DNA of 64,000 nt from Streptomyces mexicanus (GCF_902506575.1 NZ_LR732544.1:5904416-5968415), one strand, 5' to 3'. Counted from the first letter of the stretch, positions 33,237-42,755 are shown. A program made the numbers and translations. The notes: generated by a model not told the origin, from the letters alone.

Positions 33237-36023
33237 TCAGATCTGAGCACCGGCGCCCGACAGGGTGCCTTCGACCACGTCGCGGAGCTGTGACCGGGCG
33301 GTGATGCCCAGTTTGGGAAACACCCGGTAGAGGTGGGAGCCGACCGTACGCGGCGAGAGGAAAAGCTTCTCTCCGATCGCACGGTTCGTCAGGCCGCGGG
33401 CCGCGAGCCGGACGATCTGCTGCTGCTGGGGACTGAGTTCATCGAAGGCACTGGGCACCACGCTGCTGGCGGTCTCGATGCCGGCGGCTCGCAGTTCTGC
33501 CTTCGCCCGCTCGATCCATGGCCGCGCGCCAAGCCGCTGGAAGGTGTCGAGTGCCATGGTCAGCAGCGGGCGGGCCTCGGTGATGCGACGTTGCCTCCTG
33601 AGCCACTCACCGTAGTCCAGTAGTGTCTGTGCCCGTTCGAACGGCCACTGCTCGCCCGTGTCGCCTGTCAGCGCCTCCTGGAAGTACCGTTCCGCGTGGT
33701 CCGAATCAGCGAGCAGGGCGCGGCCGCGGTTGACCAGTGCCCTGATCCGTGGCGACATACGCGTCCCCAGGCGCCGCGCCGACCGCTGCAGCAGCTCGGC
33801 AGCGTCCTGCTGTCGCCCTCGGCGGACGGCCGCCGCGGCAAGCTCGGCCAGGACGGTGTAGGAGACGTGGTAATGAACCGGGTCGCCGTCGTCGGTGAAG
33901 GCGGAGCGGAACTGCGCGTACGCGGTGTCGTAGTCGCCCTCGGCCACTGCCGCCAGGCCCAGGGCCCGACGCGCGAAGACCGCGACGGAGCGGCTTTCCA
34001 GCGGGTCGACGAGGATCAGCGCCTGCTCGGCACCCTGTCGCGCGTCGGCCGGCTCGCCGAGCAGCGCGAGCACTGTCGCGTCGAGCACATGCGCACACGC
34101 CTCGGCATGATCCAGCCCGGCCGCTGACGCCATCGCCGCGATCTCGGCGGCCACCGATCGGGCCTCGATCCACCGGCTCTGTTCCAGATAGGTCCAGCCG
34201 ACGGCGCATCCCAGGCCGTCCGGCAGCGCGCCACGGGCCTGCCACCGGTCGAACGCCTCGTCGAAGGTCCTGGCGGCGAGGGCGGTCTGGTCCAGGATCC
34301 AGGCCACGATGGCGAGCGCCGTCAGACTCCCGGCGTCGTCCTTGGCCTCCGCGATGAGCCCGGGCAGCGCCGGGGCGAGCAAGGCTCCCGCGCCGTTGGG
34401 GTCGGAGACGGCCAGCACCCAGGCGCCCAGGGCGCTGCCGACGGTGGAGTCCGGCATGGCACAGAGCAGGCCCTCGATCCTGTGCAGCTGAGACTCCTCG
34501 CCCGAGTAGTAGCGGACGACCGCGGCCGCGGCGAGCGCGTCCAGCACGCGGGGCGAGTGGGCGGCCGCCGCCTCGTCGGCGATGCGCGTGAGCAGAGCGA
34601 AGGCCGCCGCATGATGCCGACGCAGGGACATGAGCTGCCCAGTGGCCAGCGAGGCCCTGCTGATCAATGCCGGGTCGTCGCTGCACCCTCGGACCTCGGC
34701 GGCCAGCTGCTGCACCCAGCCGAGCTGACCGGTGAAGACAGCCATGACGGCGGCCTCGGTCAGCAACCGCGCCCGGTCGGCGCTGTGCGGGCTCAGCTCC
34801 GCGGCGCGCTGCAGGGCAGCGGCGGCGGCCGCATAGCCACCCCGGATCCGGGCCCGGTCGGCCGTCTGCTGCAGGACGGCCGACACGTCCTCGTCGGGAC
34901 GCGTGGTCGCGGCGGCGAGATGCCAGGCGCGGCGGTCGGGCTCCTCGCTCAACAGCTCCGCGAGCGCGAGATGTGCTTCCCGGCGTTCCTCGAAGGACGC
35001 GGCATGGTAGAGGGCGGAGCGGATGAGCGGGTGGCGGAAGGCGATCCGGGGGCCGTCCTGGCGTACGAGACCGGCCCGTTGCGCGGGCACCCACGCCTTG
35101 TCGTCGGCCTCGGGGAGTCCACGAGAAGCCGTCGGTACGTCCGCCGCACCAGCGGCCGCAAGCAGCATCAGGGAGCGGCGGGTCGCCTCCGGCAGGGACT
35201 CGGCGTGCTCCGCGAAGATCCGCTCCAATCGGTCGGTGACGGGCAGCGGGCCCTCCACGCTGCTGCCATCGGGCTGCCGGGCCGCGCCGGCGCGGGCGAG
35301 TTCGATCAGCGCCAACGGATTGCCGGCCGCCTCCTGCACGATGCGCCCACGGGTTCGGCCGGTGGGTGGCGTCGGCTGCTGGTCGAGCAACCGGTTCGCC
35401 GCCTCACCGCTCAACGGACCGATTTCGAGGCGCTCGTAACCCTTGTCGAACCCGGGCAGCGCGGCCCCGGCGCGCACACCCACCAGCAGCGTGACGGGTT
35501 CGCTGTCCATGCGCCGGGCCACGAAGGAGAGAACGTCCAGCGAGGCGCGGTCGATCCACTGCGCGTCATCGACCACCACGAGCAGCGGCGCCGGCTCGGC
35601 CAGGTCCGAGACCAAGGTGAGAACCGCCAGACCGACGAGCATGGCATCAGGGGCATCGGTGCATTCGTCCAGCCCCAGGACCGCCCGGAGCGCGGAGCGC
35701 TGCCGCGGCGGCAGGCCGTCCAACTCGCCGAGCACCGGGCGGAGCATCTGATGCAGGCCCGCAAATGCGAGGTGTGCCTCGGACTCGCTACCGACCGCTC
35801 GCAGCACCCGGCCGCCCTCGCGCCGCACCCGGTCCGCCGCGAGGCGGAGCAGCACGCTCTTGCCGACACCGGGTTCGCCCGTGACGATCAACACCTCGCT
35901 GTGGGAACGGTCAGTGGCGACCCGCCGCACGATGTCCGCGGTCTCGGTTTCCCGGCCCACCACCAGCAGACCGGGATCGCGTGTCGGGCGTCGATTCCCT
36001 CGAGCCCTTCCACCATTGCCCAC
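33237..36023 (-). CDS. LAL-type (large ATP-binding LuxR-family) regulator
   Basis: A 928-aa regulator. Residues 49-56 (GEPGVGKS) are the Walker A loop and LLVVVDDAQWID (about 150) Walker B of the AAA ATPase domain. A long TPR-like helical middle follows (GYAAAAAALQRAAELSPHSADRARLLTEAA..). The C-terminal LuxR helix-turn-helix (about 865-915) is LSPQQQQIVRLAARGLTNRAIGEKLFLSPRTVGSHLYRVFPKLGI. GTG 36023 has GGAG five bases upstream. LAL proteins often activate secondary-metabolite or sugar operons; no target is adjacent on the same strand, though the MBL-esterase operon lies 1.2 kb away on the other strand. Confidence 0.95.
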   Translation of the reverse strand: MGNGGRARGNRRPTRDPGLLVVGRETETADIVRRVATDRSHSEVLIVTGEPGVGKSVLLRLAADRVRREGGRVLRAVGSESEAHLAFAGLHQMLRPVLGELDGLPPRQRSALRAVLGLDECTDAPDAMLVGLAVLTLVSDLAEPAPLLVVVDDAQWIDRASLDVLSFVARRMDSEPVTLLVGVRAGAALPGFDKGYERLEIGPLSGEAANRLLDQQPTPPTGRTRGRIVQEAAGNPLALIELARAGAARQPDGSSVEGPLPVTDRLERIFAEHAESLPEATRRSLMLLAAAGAADVPTASRGLPEADDKAWVPAQRAGLVRQDGPRIAFRHPLIRSALYHAASFEERREAHLALAELLSEEPDRRAWHLAAATTRPDEDVSAVLQQTADRARIRGGYAAAAAALQRAAELSPHSADRARLLTEAAVMAVFTGQLGWVQQLAAEVRGCSDDPALISRASLATGQLMSLRRHHAAAFALLTRIADEAAAAHSPRVLDALAAAAVVRYYSGEESQLHRIEGLLCAMPDSTVGSALGAWVLAVSDPNGAGALLAPALPGLIAEAKDDAGSLTALAIVAWILDQTALAARTFDEAFDRWQARGALPDGLGCAVGWTYLEQSRWIEARSVAAEIAAMASAAGLDHAEACAHVLDATVLALLGEPADARQGAEQALILVDPLESRSVAVFARRALGLAAVAEGDYDTAYAQFRSAFTDDGDPVHYHVSYTVLAELAAAAVRRGRQQDAAELLQRSARRLGTRMSPRIRALVNRGRALLADSDHAERYFQEALTGDTGEQWPFERAQTLLDYGEWLRRQRRITEARPLLTMALDTFQRLGARPWIERAKAELRAAGIETASSVVPSAFDELSPQQQQIVRLAARGLTNRAIGEKLFLSPRTVGSHLYRVFPKLGITARSQLRDVVEGTLSGAGAQI

Positions 36024-36065
36024 GGATACTCCAGGACTTGAGATTTCCCCAAATGATAAGCGCAG

Positions 36066-36461
36066 TCACTTCGGTCCCCTATGGGGGCAGGGAAACCGGT
36101 CCTGCACTGTGAGCTTGGCTCCACCGCACGCACTGTTCGAAGCGCTCCTGGCATGATCTCCAGAGGGCGGATGGCTGCCGGGATGCTCGTCGAGGGCGGT
36201 CAGCGCATGTTTTTCTGGCATCCACTGATCCGTCAGGCGCTCCACGACGGAATTCCGGTATGCGTGACCAGTCAGGAAATCGATCCCGGTCGTACACGCA
36301 CTTGTCTTGGTGGTGTGGGGTGTGAAGGTCAGGTCGGTGCTGAACTGCTTGCACGCACCGGCCGAGAGCGCGGTCGGCAGAGTCAACACCTCCTGCGGAT
36401 TCCTTGTGCGGCTCGACGTGCCGGCTTGATCGCCCCTCGTCGCGTTCCAGAAATCTGTCAT
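36066..36461 (-). CDS. Uncertain 131-codon ORF in lower-GC sequence
   Basis: Open frame starting MTDFWNATRGDQAGTSS with no ribosome site, family resemblance or strong codon bias; composition (many Thr, Ser, His) differs from neighbours. It lies directly outside the inverted-repeat element at 36478. It may be a fragment of foreign DNA or non-coding. Reported only so that the stretch is accounted for. Confidence 0.2.
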   Translation of the reverse strand: MTDFWNATRGDQAGTSSRTRNPQEVLTLPTALSAGACKQFSTDLTFTPHTTKTSACTTGIDFLTGHAYRNSVVERLTDQWMPEKHALTALDEHPGSHPPSGDHARSASNSACGGAKLTVQDRFPCPHRGPK

Positions 36462-36477
36462 GCCGAACGGGGGGGGC

Positions 36478-36500
36478 GGTATCCGTCAGGTGACTGCACC
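36478..36500 (+). repeat. Left terminal inverted repeat
   Basis: 23 bp ending TGACTGCACC, immediately preceded by a run of G. Pairs with 36932-36954. Confidence 0.75.
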
Positions 36501-36540
36501 ACGGCAGCCGCCGCTCCGCGGGGCGGTGCTCCTGCAGCTC

Positions 36541-36680
36541 TGTGCACTGGATGCCGTTCCGGTGCACGACGCGGGCCTGGTGAAGCTGCGGGAGGGCTCG
36601 TGCACCCTCGACTCCAGGCTGAAGCTGGGCCTCGCCGCCGGGCACACGCCCGGCTCGTCCGTGATCCCGCGGGCTCCGCG
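36541..36680 (+). pseudogene. Fragment of an MBL-fold hydrolase gene inside the inverted-repeat element
   Basis: The frame reads VPVHDAGLVKLREGSCTLDS and RLKLGLAAGHTPGSSVI, aligning with VHEAGLTHLWEGSYRIDGNLRLDLAPGHTPGSSVL of the intact MBL gene downstream (about residues 180-215). Protein similarity is plain but the DNA has diverged, so it is not a recent copy of the neighbour. The HxHxDH metal site and the rest are absent. Confidence 0.65.
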
Positions 36681-36931
36681 AACCCGGCGACCGGCCCGGG
36701 GCCGGCCGCCATCCGAGCGGGTCGGCGCCGGCCGGTGGCGACAAGCCGGCGGCGTCCTGACGCTCGCGCAGGACTGTGGCGCGGCGGCCGGCCCCGTTCC
36801 GTGGCCAACGGGTCGCCCCGGGACCCACTGCTCGTGAGCGGGACGCCACGCCGAGGGCAGGCCGGATCCCGGTCCGTGCCCGCTCCTTCGGACAAGCGGG
36901 CGTCGGCCCAGCCCGGGCACCGTCTTCTCCA

Positions 36932-36954
36932 GGTGCAGTCACCTGACGCATACC
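36932..36954 (-). repeat. Right terminal inverted repeat
   Basis: 23 bp beginning GGTGCAGTCACCTG, the inverted copy of 36478-36500 with one mismatch. Confidence 0.75.
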
Positions 36955-37242
36955 TCAGCACGTCCCGGTCGGCGCACCATGGCTGAGCAGGGCCGCCCAC
37001 GCAACGGACGCGTACGGAGCGAACCTGCTGCACCGGCGAACACCCGACGGTCCGATGCCCGCATCCGACCTCGGCGGCAGGACCGCCGGCGGCCGAAAGA
37101 CCCCGCGGCCGCGGTCGCGGCGCCACCGGTGCACTGCCCCTTGGAGGCGCGGCACCCCATGGCCGACATGAGCAACCGCTCATCCGTGTCTCGCCCGCGC
37201 CTGCGGCCTGAGCACGCGGAACCGATCGAACTGGAGAGAACC

Positions 37243-38157
37243 GTGGACACCATCACCCTGGGCGATGTCACCGTGGCCCGTGTCCGGGAGTACTACGGTC
37301 CTGTTGACCTGACGCCCGAGGCGTTCGTCCCGGAAAGCCCGGCACAGGCGTGGGAGAACCACCGTTCCTGGCTGGTTCCGCACTTCCTGGACGCCGAGAC
37401 CAACATCGTGCATTCCGCCATCCAGACCTGGGTGCTGCGCAGCGAGGGCAGGACCATCCTCGTCGACACCGGCGTCGGCAATCACAAGGACCGCCCGTAC
37501 GCGCCGGTGTGGAGCCGGCTGAACACCGACTTCCTGGGCAACCTGGCACGCGCCGGGGTCCGCCCCGAAGACGTCGACATCGTGATCAACACGCACCTGC
37601 ACGTCGACCACGTCGGCTGGAACACCTACCTCGACGGCCGGACCTGGACGCCGACGTTCCCCAACGCCACCTACCTCATGGCCAAGGCGGACTTCGACTA
37701 CTGGAACCCCGCCAACGAGATCAAGACCCTGCTCGGCCGCGGCAACCAGAACGTCTTCGAGGACAGCGTCGCCCCCGTGCACGAGGCCGGCCTGACCCAC
37801 CTCTGGGAAGGCAGCTACCGGATCGACGGCAACCTGCGCCTCGACCTCGCCCCCGGCCACACCCCCGGCTCGTCGGTGCTGCGGCTGGACTCCGGATCGG
37901 ACCGGGCCCTCTTCGTCGGCGACCTGGTGCACAGTCCGATCCAGATCCACGAGCCCGACGCCAACAGCTGCTTCTGCGAGGCCCCCGCCGAAGCCCGCGC
38001 CACCCGCCGCAGGCTCCTGGGCTCGGCGGTCGACGACAACGCCCTCGTCTTCCCCGCGCACCTGGGCGGCCACGGCGCCGCGGAAGTCGTCCGCGCGGGA
38101 GACACGTTCGCCATCAAGGGCTGGGCGCCCTTCGCCCCGTACACCGAGCAGGCCTGA
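37243..38157 (+). CDS. MBL-fold metallo-hydrolase
   Basis: A 304-aa zinc hydrolase. The metal site THLHVDHVGW (His118, His120, Asp122, His123) is followed by GHTPGS (third His) and FVGDLVHSPIQ (bridging Asp); the last His is in FPAHLGGHG. No signal peptide. GTG 37243 was chosen because GGAGAG lies four to five bases upstream; longer in-frame starts (37159, 37168) add unconserved sequence. It leads a series with a carboxylesterase 22 bp downstream and a DUF1254 protein. Relatives include quorum-quenching lactonases and alkylsulfatase-like enzymes; substrate not fixed. Confidence 0.92.
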   Translation: MDTITLGDVTVARVREYYGPVDLTPEAFVPESPAQAWENHRSWLVPHFLDAETNIVHSAIQTWVLRSEGRTILVDTGVGNHKDRPYAPVWSRLNTDFLGNLARAGVRPEDVDIVINTHLHVDHVGWNTYLDGRTWTPTFPNATYLMAKADFDYWNPANEIKTLLGRGNQNVFEDSVAPVHEAGLTHLWEGSYRIDGNLRLDLAPGHTPGSSVLRLDSGSDRALFVGDLVHSPIQIHEPDANSCFCEAPAEARATRRRLLGSAVDDNALVFPAHLGGHGAAEVVRAGDTFAIKGWAPFAPYTEQA

Positions 38158-38179
38158 GAACCTGCGGAAAGGCACCACC

Positions 38180-39712
38180 GTGAACCACCGCCCCGACCCC
38201 GTCGTCACCACCCCCCAGGGAGCCGTCCGCGGTCTGCGCCAGGGCGCCGGCCTCACCTTCCTGAACATCCCCTACGCCGCCCCGCCTCGCGGCGCCGGCC
38301 GCTTCGCCCCGCCGCAGCCGCACGAGCCGTGGGACGGCGTACGGGACGCCACCGTGCCCGGCCCCAACGCGCCCCAGTCCGAACGCAAGCTCGGCACCAT
38401 AGACATGACCCCCTACTTCGGCACCGGCTGGAGCCGCGGCGAGGACTACCTCACCGTCAACGTCTTCACGCCCGCCGCCGGCGGTGACGAACTGCCCGTC
38501 ATGGTGTTCGTCCACGGCGGCGGATTCGTCGCCGGATCGACACGGTCCGCGATGTACGACGGCTGCGCCTTCGCCCGCGACGGCGTCGTCCTCGTCACCC
38601 TCAACTACCGGCTCGGCATCGCCGGATTCCTCGACATTCCCGGCGCACCCGCCAACCGCGGCCTGCTCGACGTCGTCGCCGCACTGCGCTGGGTCCGGGA
38701 GAACATCGCCGCCTTCGGCGGGGACCCGCACAACGTCACCCTCTTCGGCCAGTCGGCCGGGGCGACCATCGTCGGCGGCGTCCTCGCCGCCCCCGAGGCC
38801 GCCGGCCTGTTCCACCGCGCCATCGTCCAAAGCGGCAGCGACCTCGGCGCGTTCACCGCCGAGCAGGCCGCCCGCGTCACCAAGGCAGCGGCCGAGGCCC
38901 TGGGCATCCAGCCCCACGTCGACGCCTTCGCGGACATCTCCGACGAGCGCCTGGTCGAAGCCGCCTCCCAGCTCGTGGGCATCGACCTGCGCACCGAGAC
39001 CCACGGCGACCCGCTGATCGGACTGAGCCCCTTCAGCCTCGTCCTCGACACCCAGCCCGCCGCATCCGTCGCCGCCGGCCTGAGCGCCGACGTCGACCTG
39101 CTCATCGGCACCAACACCGAAGAAGGGAACCTCTACCTGGTCCCGGTGGGCCAGTACGCCACCTCGACCGCCGCCGACGTCGACGAGGCGGCGGCGCGCT
39201 CACACCCGAACCCGGCGCGGCTCGTCGAGACCTACCGCACGTCCCGCCCTGAGGCGTCCTTCGCGGAACTGCGGTCCGCCATCATGGCCGACGCACTGTT
39301 CGGCGCGGGCAGCCGCGCTCTGGCCGACGCCCACGCCGCCCACCCGAAAGCCGCCACCTACGCCTACGAGTTCGCCTGGCGCTCCCAGGCCCTGGACGGA
39401 GAGCTGGGCGCCACCCACGCGGTCGAGCTGCCCTTCGTCTTCGACCTCACGGACCGGCCCGAGCTGAACGGCCCCAACGCCCTGCTCGGCCCCGACAAGC
39501 CCCCGGCGGACCTCGCGACCCGCGTGCACGAGACCTGGATCCGGTTCGCCAGGACCGGCGACCCCGGCTGGGACCCGTACGACACCGGACGCAGGGCCAC
39601 CATGCGCATCGACACCGAATGGACCCAGGCCGACGACCCCCGCGGCCAGGAACGACAGGCCTGGTGCTGCCCCCCTGCCCAGCTGTCCGCAGCCTTCAAG
39701 GACACACCATGA
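38180..39712 (+). CDS. Type-B carboxylesterase (CE10/ cholinesterase-like family)
   Basis: A 510-aa serine esterase. TPQGAVRGLRQGAGLTFLNIPYAAPP is the family start, VFVHGGGFVAGS (about 110-120) the oxyanion hole, FGGDPHNVTLFGQSAGA the nucleophile elbow with Ser192, and LIGTNTEEGNLYL carries the acid region; the His region lies near GATHAVELPFVF. No export signal, so cytoplasmic. GTG 38180 has GGAAAGG at seven bases. Close spacing to the MBL gene suggests one transcript and successive hydrolytic steps on an ester or lactone. Confidence 0.93.
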   Translation: MNHRPDPVVTTPQGAVRGLRQGAGLTFLNIPYAAPPRGAGRFAPPQPHEPWDGVRDATVPGPNAPQSERKLGTIDMTPYFGTGWSRGEDYLTVNVFTPAAGGDELPVMVFVHGGGFVAGSTRSAMYDGCAFARDGVVLVTLNYRLGIAGFLDIPGAPANRGLLDVVAALRWVRENIAAFGGDPHNVTLFGQSAGATIVGGVLAAPEAAGLFHRAIVQSGSDLGAFTAEQAARVTKAAAEALGIQPHVDAFADISDERLVEAASQLVGIDLRTETHGDPLIGLSPFSLVLDTQPAASVAAGLSADVDLLIGTNTEEGNLYLVPVGQYATSTAADVDEAAARSHPNPARLVETYRTSRPEASFAELRSAIMADALFGAGSRALADAHAAHPKAATYAYEFAWRSQALDGELGATHAVELPFVFDLTDRPELNGPNALLGPDKPPADLATRVHETWIRFARTGDPGWDPYDTGRRATMRIDTEWTQADDPRGQERQAWCCPPAQLSAAFKDTP

Positions 39713-39819
39713 GCGAGGCCGGGATGACATCGGCGCGTGTCGGGCGGGTCCGCCGTGCGGGAGGTGAGGCAGCCTCGTACCGTCGAACAAGGGGGCGCGC
39801 GCGTGCCTGGGAGACGTCG

Positions 39820-41157
39820 ATGACGGATGCATCACTGGAGCAGCTGGCCACCGAGGCCTGGTTGTACGGGTACCCCCTGCTGACGGCGGAGGTGACCAAG
39901 GCCGTGATGACGGCCGTCCCGGCCCGCGACGACGAGCGGCGCAAGGCTCCGGTCAACCAGTTCTGCTGCATGCGCCGGACCCCGGACGCCTCGTTCACCG
40001 AAGTCGTCTCCCCGAACGCCGACACGCTGTACTCCAGCGCCTGGCTCGATCTGTCGGAACAGCCGCTGGTGATGACTCTGCCGGACTTCGGTGACCGGTT
40101 CTGGCTGGTGCCGATCCTCACCGCCTGGTCGGATGTCTTCGCCGTTCCCGGTCGGCGCCTGAACGGCTCCACCGCCGGGCCGTTCCTTCTCGCCGGTCCG
40201 TCCTGGGCGGAAGACACCCCGCCGGGCCTGACCCTGCTGCAGTCCCCCACCGTCGTGAACTGGATCGTCGCGCGGTATGCGACCAGCGGTCCGCGGGATT
40301 TTCCCGCCGTGAACCAGCTGCAGGACCGCACGCGCCTGATCCCGCTGTCGGCGTGGACCGGTGACCCCGACGACCACACCCCGCCCTCCGACGTCCCCGT
40401 CTCCACCGGCATCGACACCGCCACAGCTCCGGTCGACCAGGTCGAGGCCCTCTTCGGGCGCGAGTACTTCTTGCGCCTCAACCGGCTCATGGTCGACAAC
40501 CCGCCCTACCCGGCCGACGCCGCGTTCCTGGACCGCATCGCCCCGCTGGGCATCGCGCCGGGCGCGAGCCTGGAAGGTCAGCCACCGCACGTGCTCGCCG
40601 CGCTGGACGCCGGCGCTGCCCAGGGCCCTGACATGCTGCGCACGCTCATGTCCCGCGCCGAGTCCGCCGGCGACCAGGTCAACGGCTGGACCGTTCACCG
40701 TGGTCTGGGCGCGTACGGAACGGAGTACGCCAAGCGCGCCGTCATCACCCGGTTCGGGTACGGAGCCAACCTCGACGCCGACGCCCTCTACCCCCACGCC
40801 ACCGCCGACGCCGACGGCCGGCCCCTGCACGGCGCCCACACCTACGTCCTGCACTTCGACGCCGGGCAGACCCCGCCGGTGCGGGGCTTTTGGTCACTGA
40901 CCATGATGAACGACCGCCAGCTGTTCGTCGACAACCCGCTGGGCCGCTACGCGATCGGCGACCGCAGCGGCATGGCCACCAACCCCGACGGCTCCCTGGA
41001 CATCTACCTCCAGCACCGGAGCCCCGGGCCCGACCGCGAGAGCAACTGGCTGCCCGCACCCGAAGGCAGCTTCAACGTCTTCCTGCGCCTGTACTGGCCC
41101 GAACAGGCCGCACTCACCCGCGCCTGGACCCCGCCACCCCTCAGGCGCACCAGCTGA
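39820..41157 (+). CDS. DUF1254/DUF1214-domain protein
   Basis: A 445-aa protein. The DUF1254 half opens with ATEAWLYGYPLLTAEVTKAVM and includes SPNADTLYSSAWLDLSEQPLVMTLPDFGDRFWLVPILTAWSDVF. The DUF1214 half includes TVHRGLGAYGTEYAKRAVITRFGYGANL, HTYVLHFDAGQTPPVRGFWSLTMMNDRQLFVDNPLGRYAIGDR and YLQHRSPGPDRESNWLPAPEGSFNVFLRLYWPE. No enzyme activity is established. ATG 39820 (GGGAG upstream) was preferred; ATG 39709 overlaps the esterase stop as ATGA but would add an Arg-rich leader unlike the family. Confidence 0.9.
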   Translation: MTDASLEQLATEAWLYGYPLLTAEVTKAVMTAVPARDDERRKAPVNQFCCMRRTPDASFTEVVSPNADTLYSSAWLDLSEQPLVMTLPDFGDRFWLVPILTAWSDVFAVPGRRLNGSTAGPFLLAGPSWAEDTPPGLTLLQSPTVVNWIVARYATSGPRDFPAVNQLQDRTRLIPLSAWTGDPDDHTPPSDVPVSTGIDTATAPVDQVEALFGREYFLRLNRLMVDNPPYPADAAFLDRIAPLGIAPGASLEGQPPHVLAALDAGAAQGPDMLRTLMSRAESAGDQVNGWTVHRGLGAYGTEYAKRAVITRFGYGANLDADALYPHATADADGRPLHGAHTYVLHFDAGQTPPVRGFWSLTMMNDRQLFVDNPLGRYAIGDRSGMATNPDGSLDIYLQHRSPGPDRESNWLPAPEGSFNVFLRLYWPEQAALTRAWTPPPLRRTS

Positions 41158-41163
41158 CGCTCC

Positions 41164-41211
41164 CGGCCCGGTGCGCCGCCGGGCCGGGCACCCCGCCGGC
41201 GCACCGGGCCG
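41164..41211. terminator. Bidirectional terminator, 15-bp stem
   Basis: CGGCCCGGTGCGCCG (41164-41178) pairs perfectly with 41197-41211. It lies between the convergent DUF1254 and MFS genes. Confidence 0.8.
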
Positions 41212-41254
41212 GGGACGTCCTTGCCCGCACGGCTCCCGCTGCCGGGGGCAAGGC

Positions 41255-42682
41255 TCAGGCGGTTTCCTTGCGCGGTACGTAGGCCACGCTGAGCCCGATG
41301 ATGGCGAAGAAGCACAGCGCCACCAGCACGACACTCACCCGCAGGCCGAGCAGCGTGTCGTGCATGCCGATCAGGGAGCCGAGCAATGCCACGCCCATCG
41401 CCATGCCGACCTGGCGGGCGGTGTTGAGGACGCCGGAGCCGAGACCGGCGTAGGCGGGGTCGATGGCCAGGAGGGCGGCGGCGTTCAGGCTCGGGGAGAA
41501 CACTCCGCAGCCCAGGCCGGCCAGCGCGGTACCGAGGACGAACAGCGGCCAGGTGCCCTGGTCGTCGACGCCCAGGAGCAGGACGGCGCCGATGAAGGAG
41601 GACAGCGCGCCGGTCCACAGCAGGAACCGTGGTCCACGGTGGACCAGCCGGCGGTTGAGGACGATGGTGCCGAAAACCCAGGCCACGGAGAAGGGCAGGA
41701 AATAGAGGCCGGTCCGCCCGGCGCTGAGCCCCCACTGCTGCTGGAGGTAGATGGCGAGCATGAACTGCATGCCGTAGCCACCGAACTGGAAGGCGAAGCC
41801 ATTGATGATGGACGCGGAAAACGCGGCGCGGCGGAAGACGGCCAGCGGCAGCATCGGGTGCGAGGTGCGGGCCTCGACGACGAGGAACACGGCTGCGGCG
41901 ACCGCCGCGAGGGCCAGCAGGCTGAGCGGGAGCGGCGAGGCCCAGCCCAGCGATCCGCCTTCGATGAGGTAGGCGACGATGGCGGAGAGCGCGGCAATGC
42001 CGGTCAGCTGGCCGGGCAGGTCGGGGCGGGAGGCCCGGCGCAGGGTCTCGGCGGCGTAGCGCTGGGCCAGGTAGAGGGTGATCAGGCCGACGGGCACGTT
42101 GATGAGGAAGATCGAGCGCCAGCCCAGCAGTTCGGTCAGAACACCGCCGCCGATCGGGCCGGCGACCAGGGCCAGCCCGCCGGTGGCGCCCCATACGGTG
42201 ATGGCCTTGGCGCGCTCGATGGGATCGGGGTAGGTGCGCGCGATGATCGTCAGGGTGGTGGGCAGCAGGCCGCCGGCGGCGATGCCCTGGAGGAAGCGGG
42301 CCACCACCAGGACGCTCAGGTTCGGGCTGACCGCGCACAGCAGGGATGCCGCGGTGAAGCCGGCGAGGGAGAAGACGAACAGGCGGCGGGCGCCCCACCG
42401 GTCGCTGATGCTGCCGGCGGTCAGCAGGACGCTGGCCAGCGGGATGGTGTAGATGGTGACGACCCACTGGAGGGCCGCCATAGAGCCGTGGACGTCCCGC
42501 TCGATGGCGGGCAGGGCTATGTTCAGCGCACTGCCGTCCAGAAGGATCATGAAGAAGCCCAGGCAGACGGCTGCGAGGGCGAAGGCGGTGTGGCGCGGGG
42601 AGCGCACCGGCGCGGCCGGGGGTGCGGGCACCCCTGTGCTCCGGTACGCCGCGCTCGTCGACGTTTCGGGGACGGCGGTCAT
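41255..42682 (-). CDS. MFS drug exporter, DHA2 (14-TMS) family
   Basis: A 475-aa membrane protein with about 14 hydrophobic spans. FALAAVCLGFFMILLDGSALNIALPAIERD is the DHA2 start (LDxTxxNxALP-type motif D1). SDRWGARRLFVFSLAGF is MFS motif A, and GIAAGGLLPTTLTIIARTY plus WGATGGLALVAGPIGGGVLTELLGWRSIFLINVP is motif C. ATG 42682 precedes a short polar N-terminus. It lies 73 bp after the TetR regulator on the same strand, the usual layout for an inducible efflux pump using the proton gradient. A long upstream extension of the frame overlaps tetR antiphase and is not real. Confidence 0.93.
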   Translation of the reverse strand: MTAVPETSTSAAYRSTGVPAPPAAPVRSPRHTAFALAAVCLGFFMILLDGSALNIALPAIERDVHGSMAALQWVVTIYTIPLASVLLTAGSISDRWGARRLFVFSLAGFTAASLLCAVSPNLSVLVVARFLQGIAAGGLLPTTLTIIARTYPDPIERAKAITVWGATGGLALVAGPIGGGVLTELLGWRSIFLINVPVGLITLYLAQRYAAETLRRASRPDLPGQLTGIAALSAIVAYLIEGGSLGWASPLPLSLLALAAVAAAVFLVVEARTSHPMLPLAVFRRAAFSASIINGFAFQFGGYGMQFMLAIYLQQQWGLSAGRTGLYFLPFSVAWVFGTIVLNRRLVHRGPRFLLWTGALSSFIGAVLLLGVDDQGTWPLFVLGTALAGLGCGVFSPSLNAAALLAIDPAYAGLGSGVLNTARQVGMAMGVALLGSLIGMHDTLLGLRVSVVLVALCFFAIIGLSVAYVPRKETA

Positions 42683-42755
42683 GGCGTGAACCTTCTTTCG
42701 GTCGCGGTGCGGAGGGGCCGGCGAGCAAAAGGGGGTGCGGTCCTGGCGGGGTCGT

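Larger units (their letters stand above)
36478..36954. mobile_element. 477-bp element with 23-bp terminal inverted repeats (MITE-like)
   Basis: The left end 36478-36500 and the reverse complement of the right end 36932-36954 agree at 22 of 23 positions, sharing GGTATNCGTCAGGTGACTGC. The interior encodes no transposase; it holds a fragment of a metallo-beta-lactamase-fold gene. No target duplication was seen. The structure fits a non-autonomous transposable element, possibly derived from an IS by internal deletion or by gene capture. Confidence 0.65.

Noticed and set aside
33237..36023. LAL regulator as activator of a biosynthetic cluster
   Set aside because: LAL proteins often sit in such clusters, but no PKS, NRPS or terpene gene lies within several kilobases, so no target is claimed.
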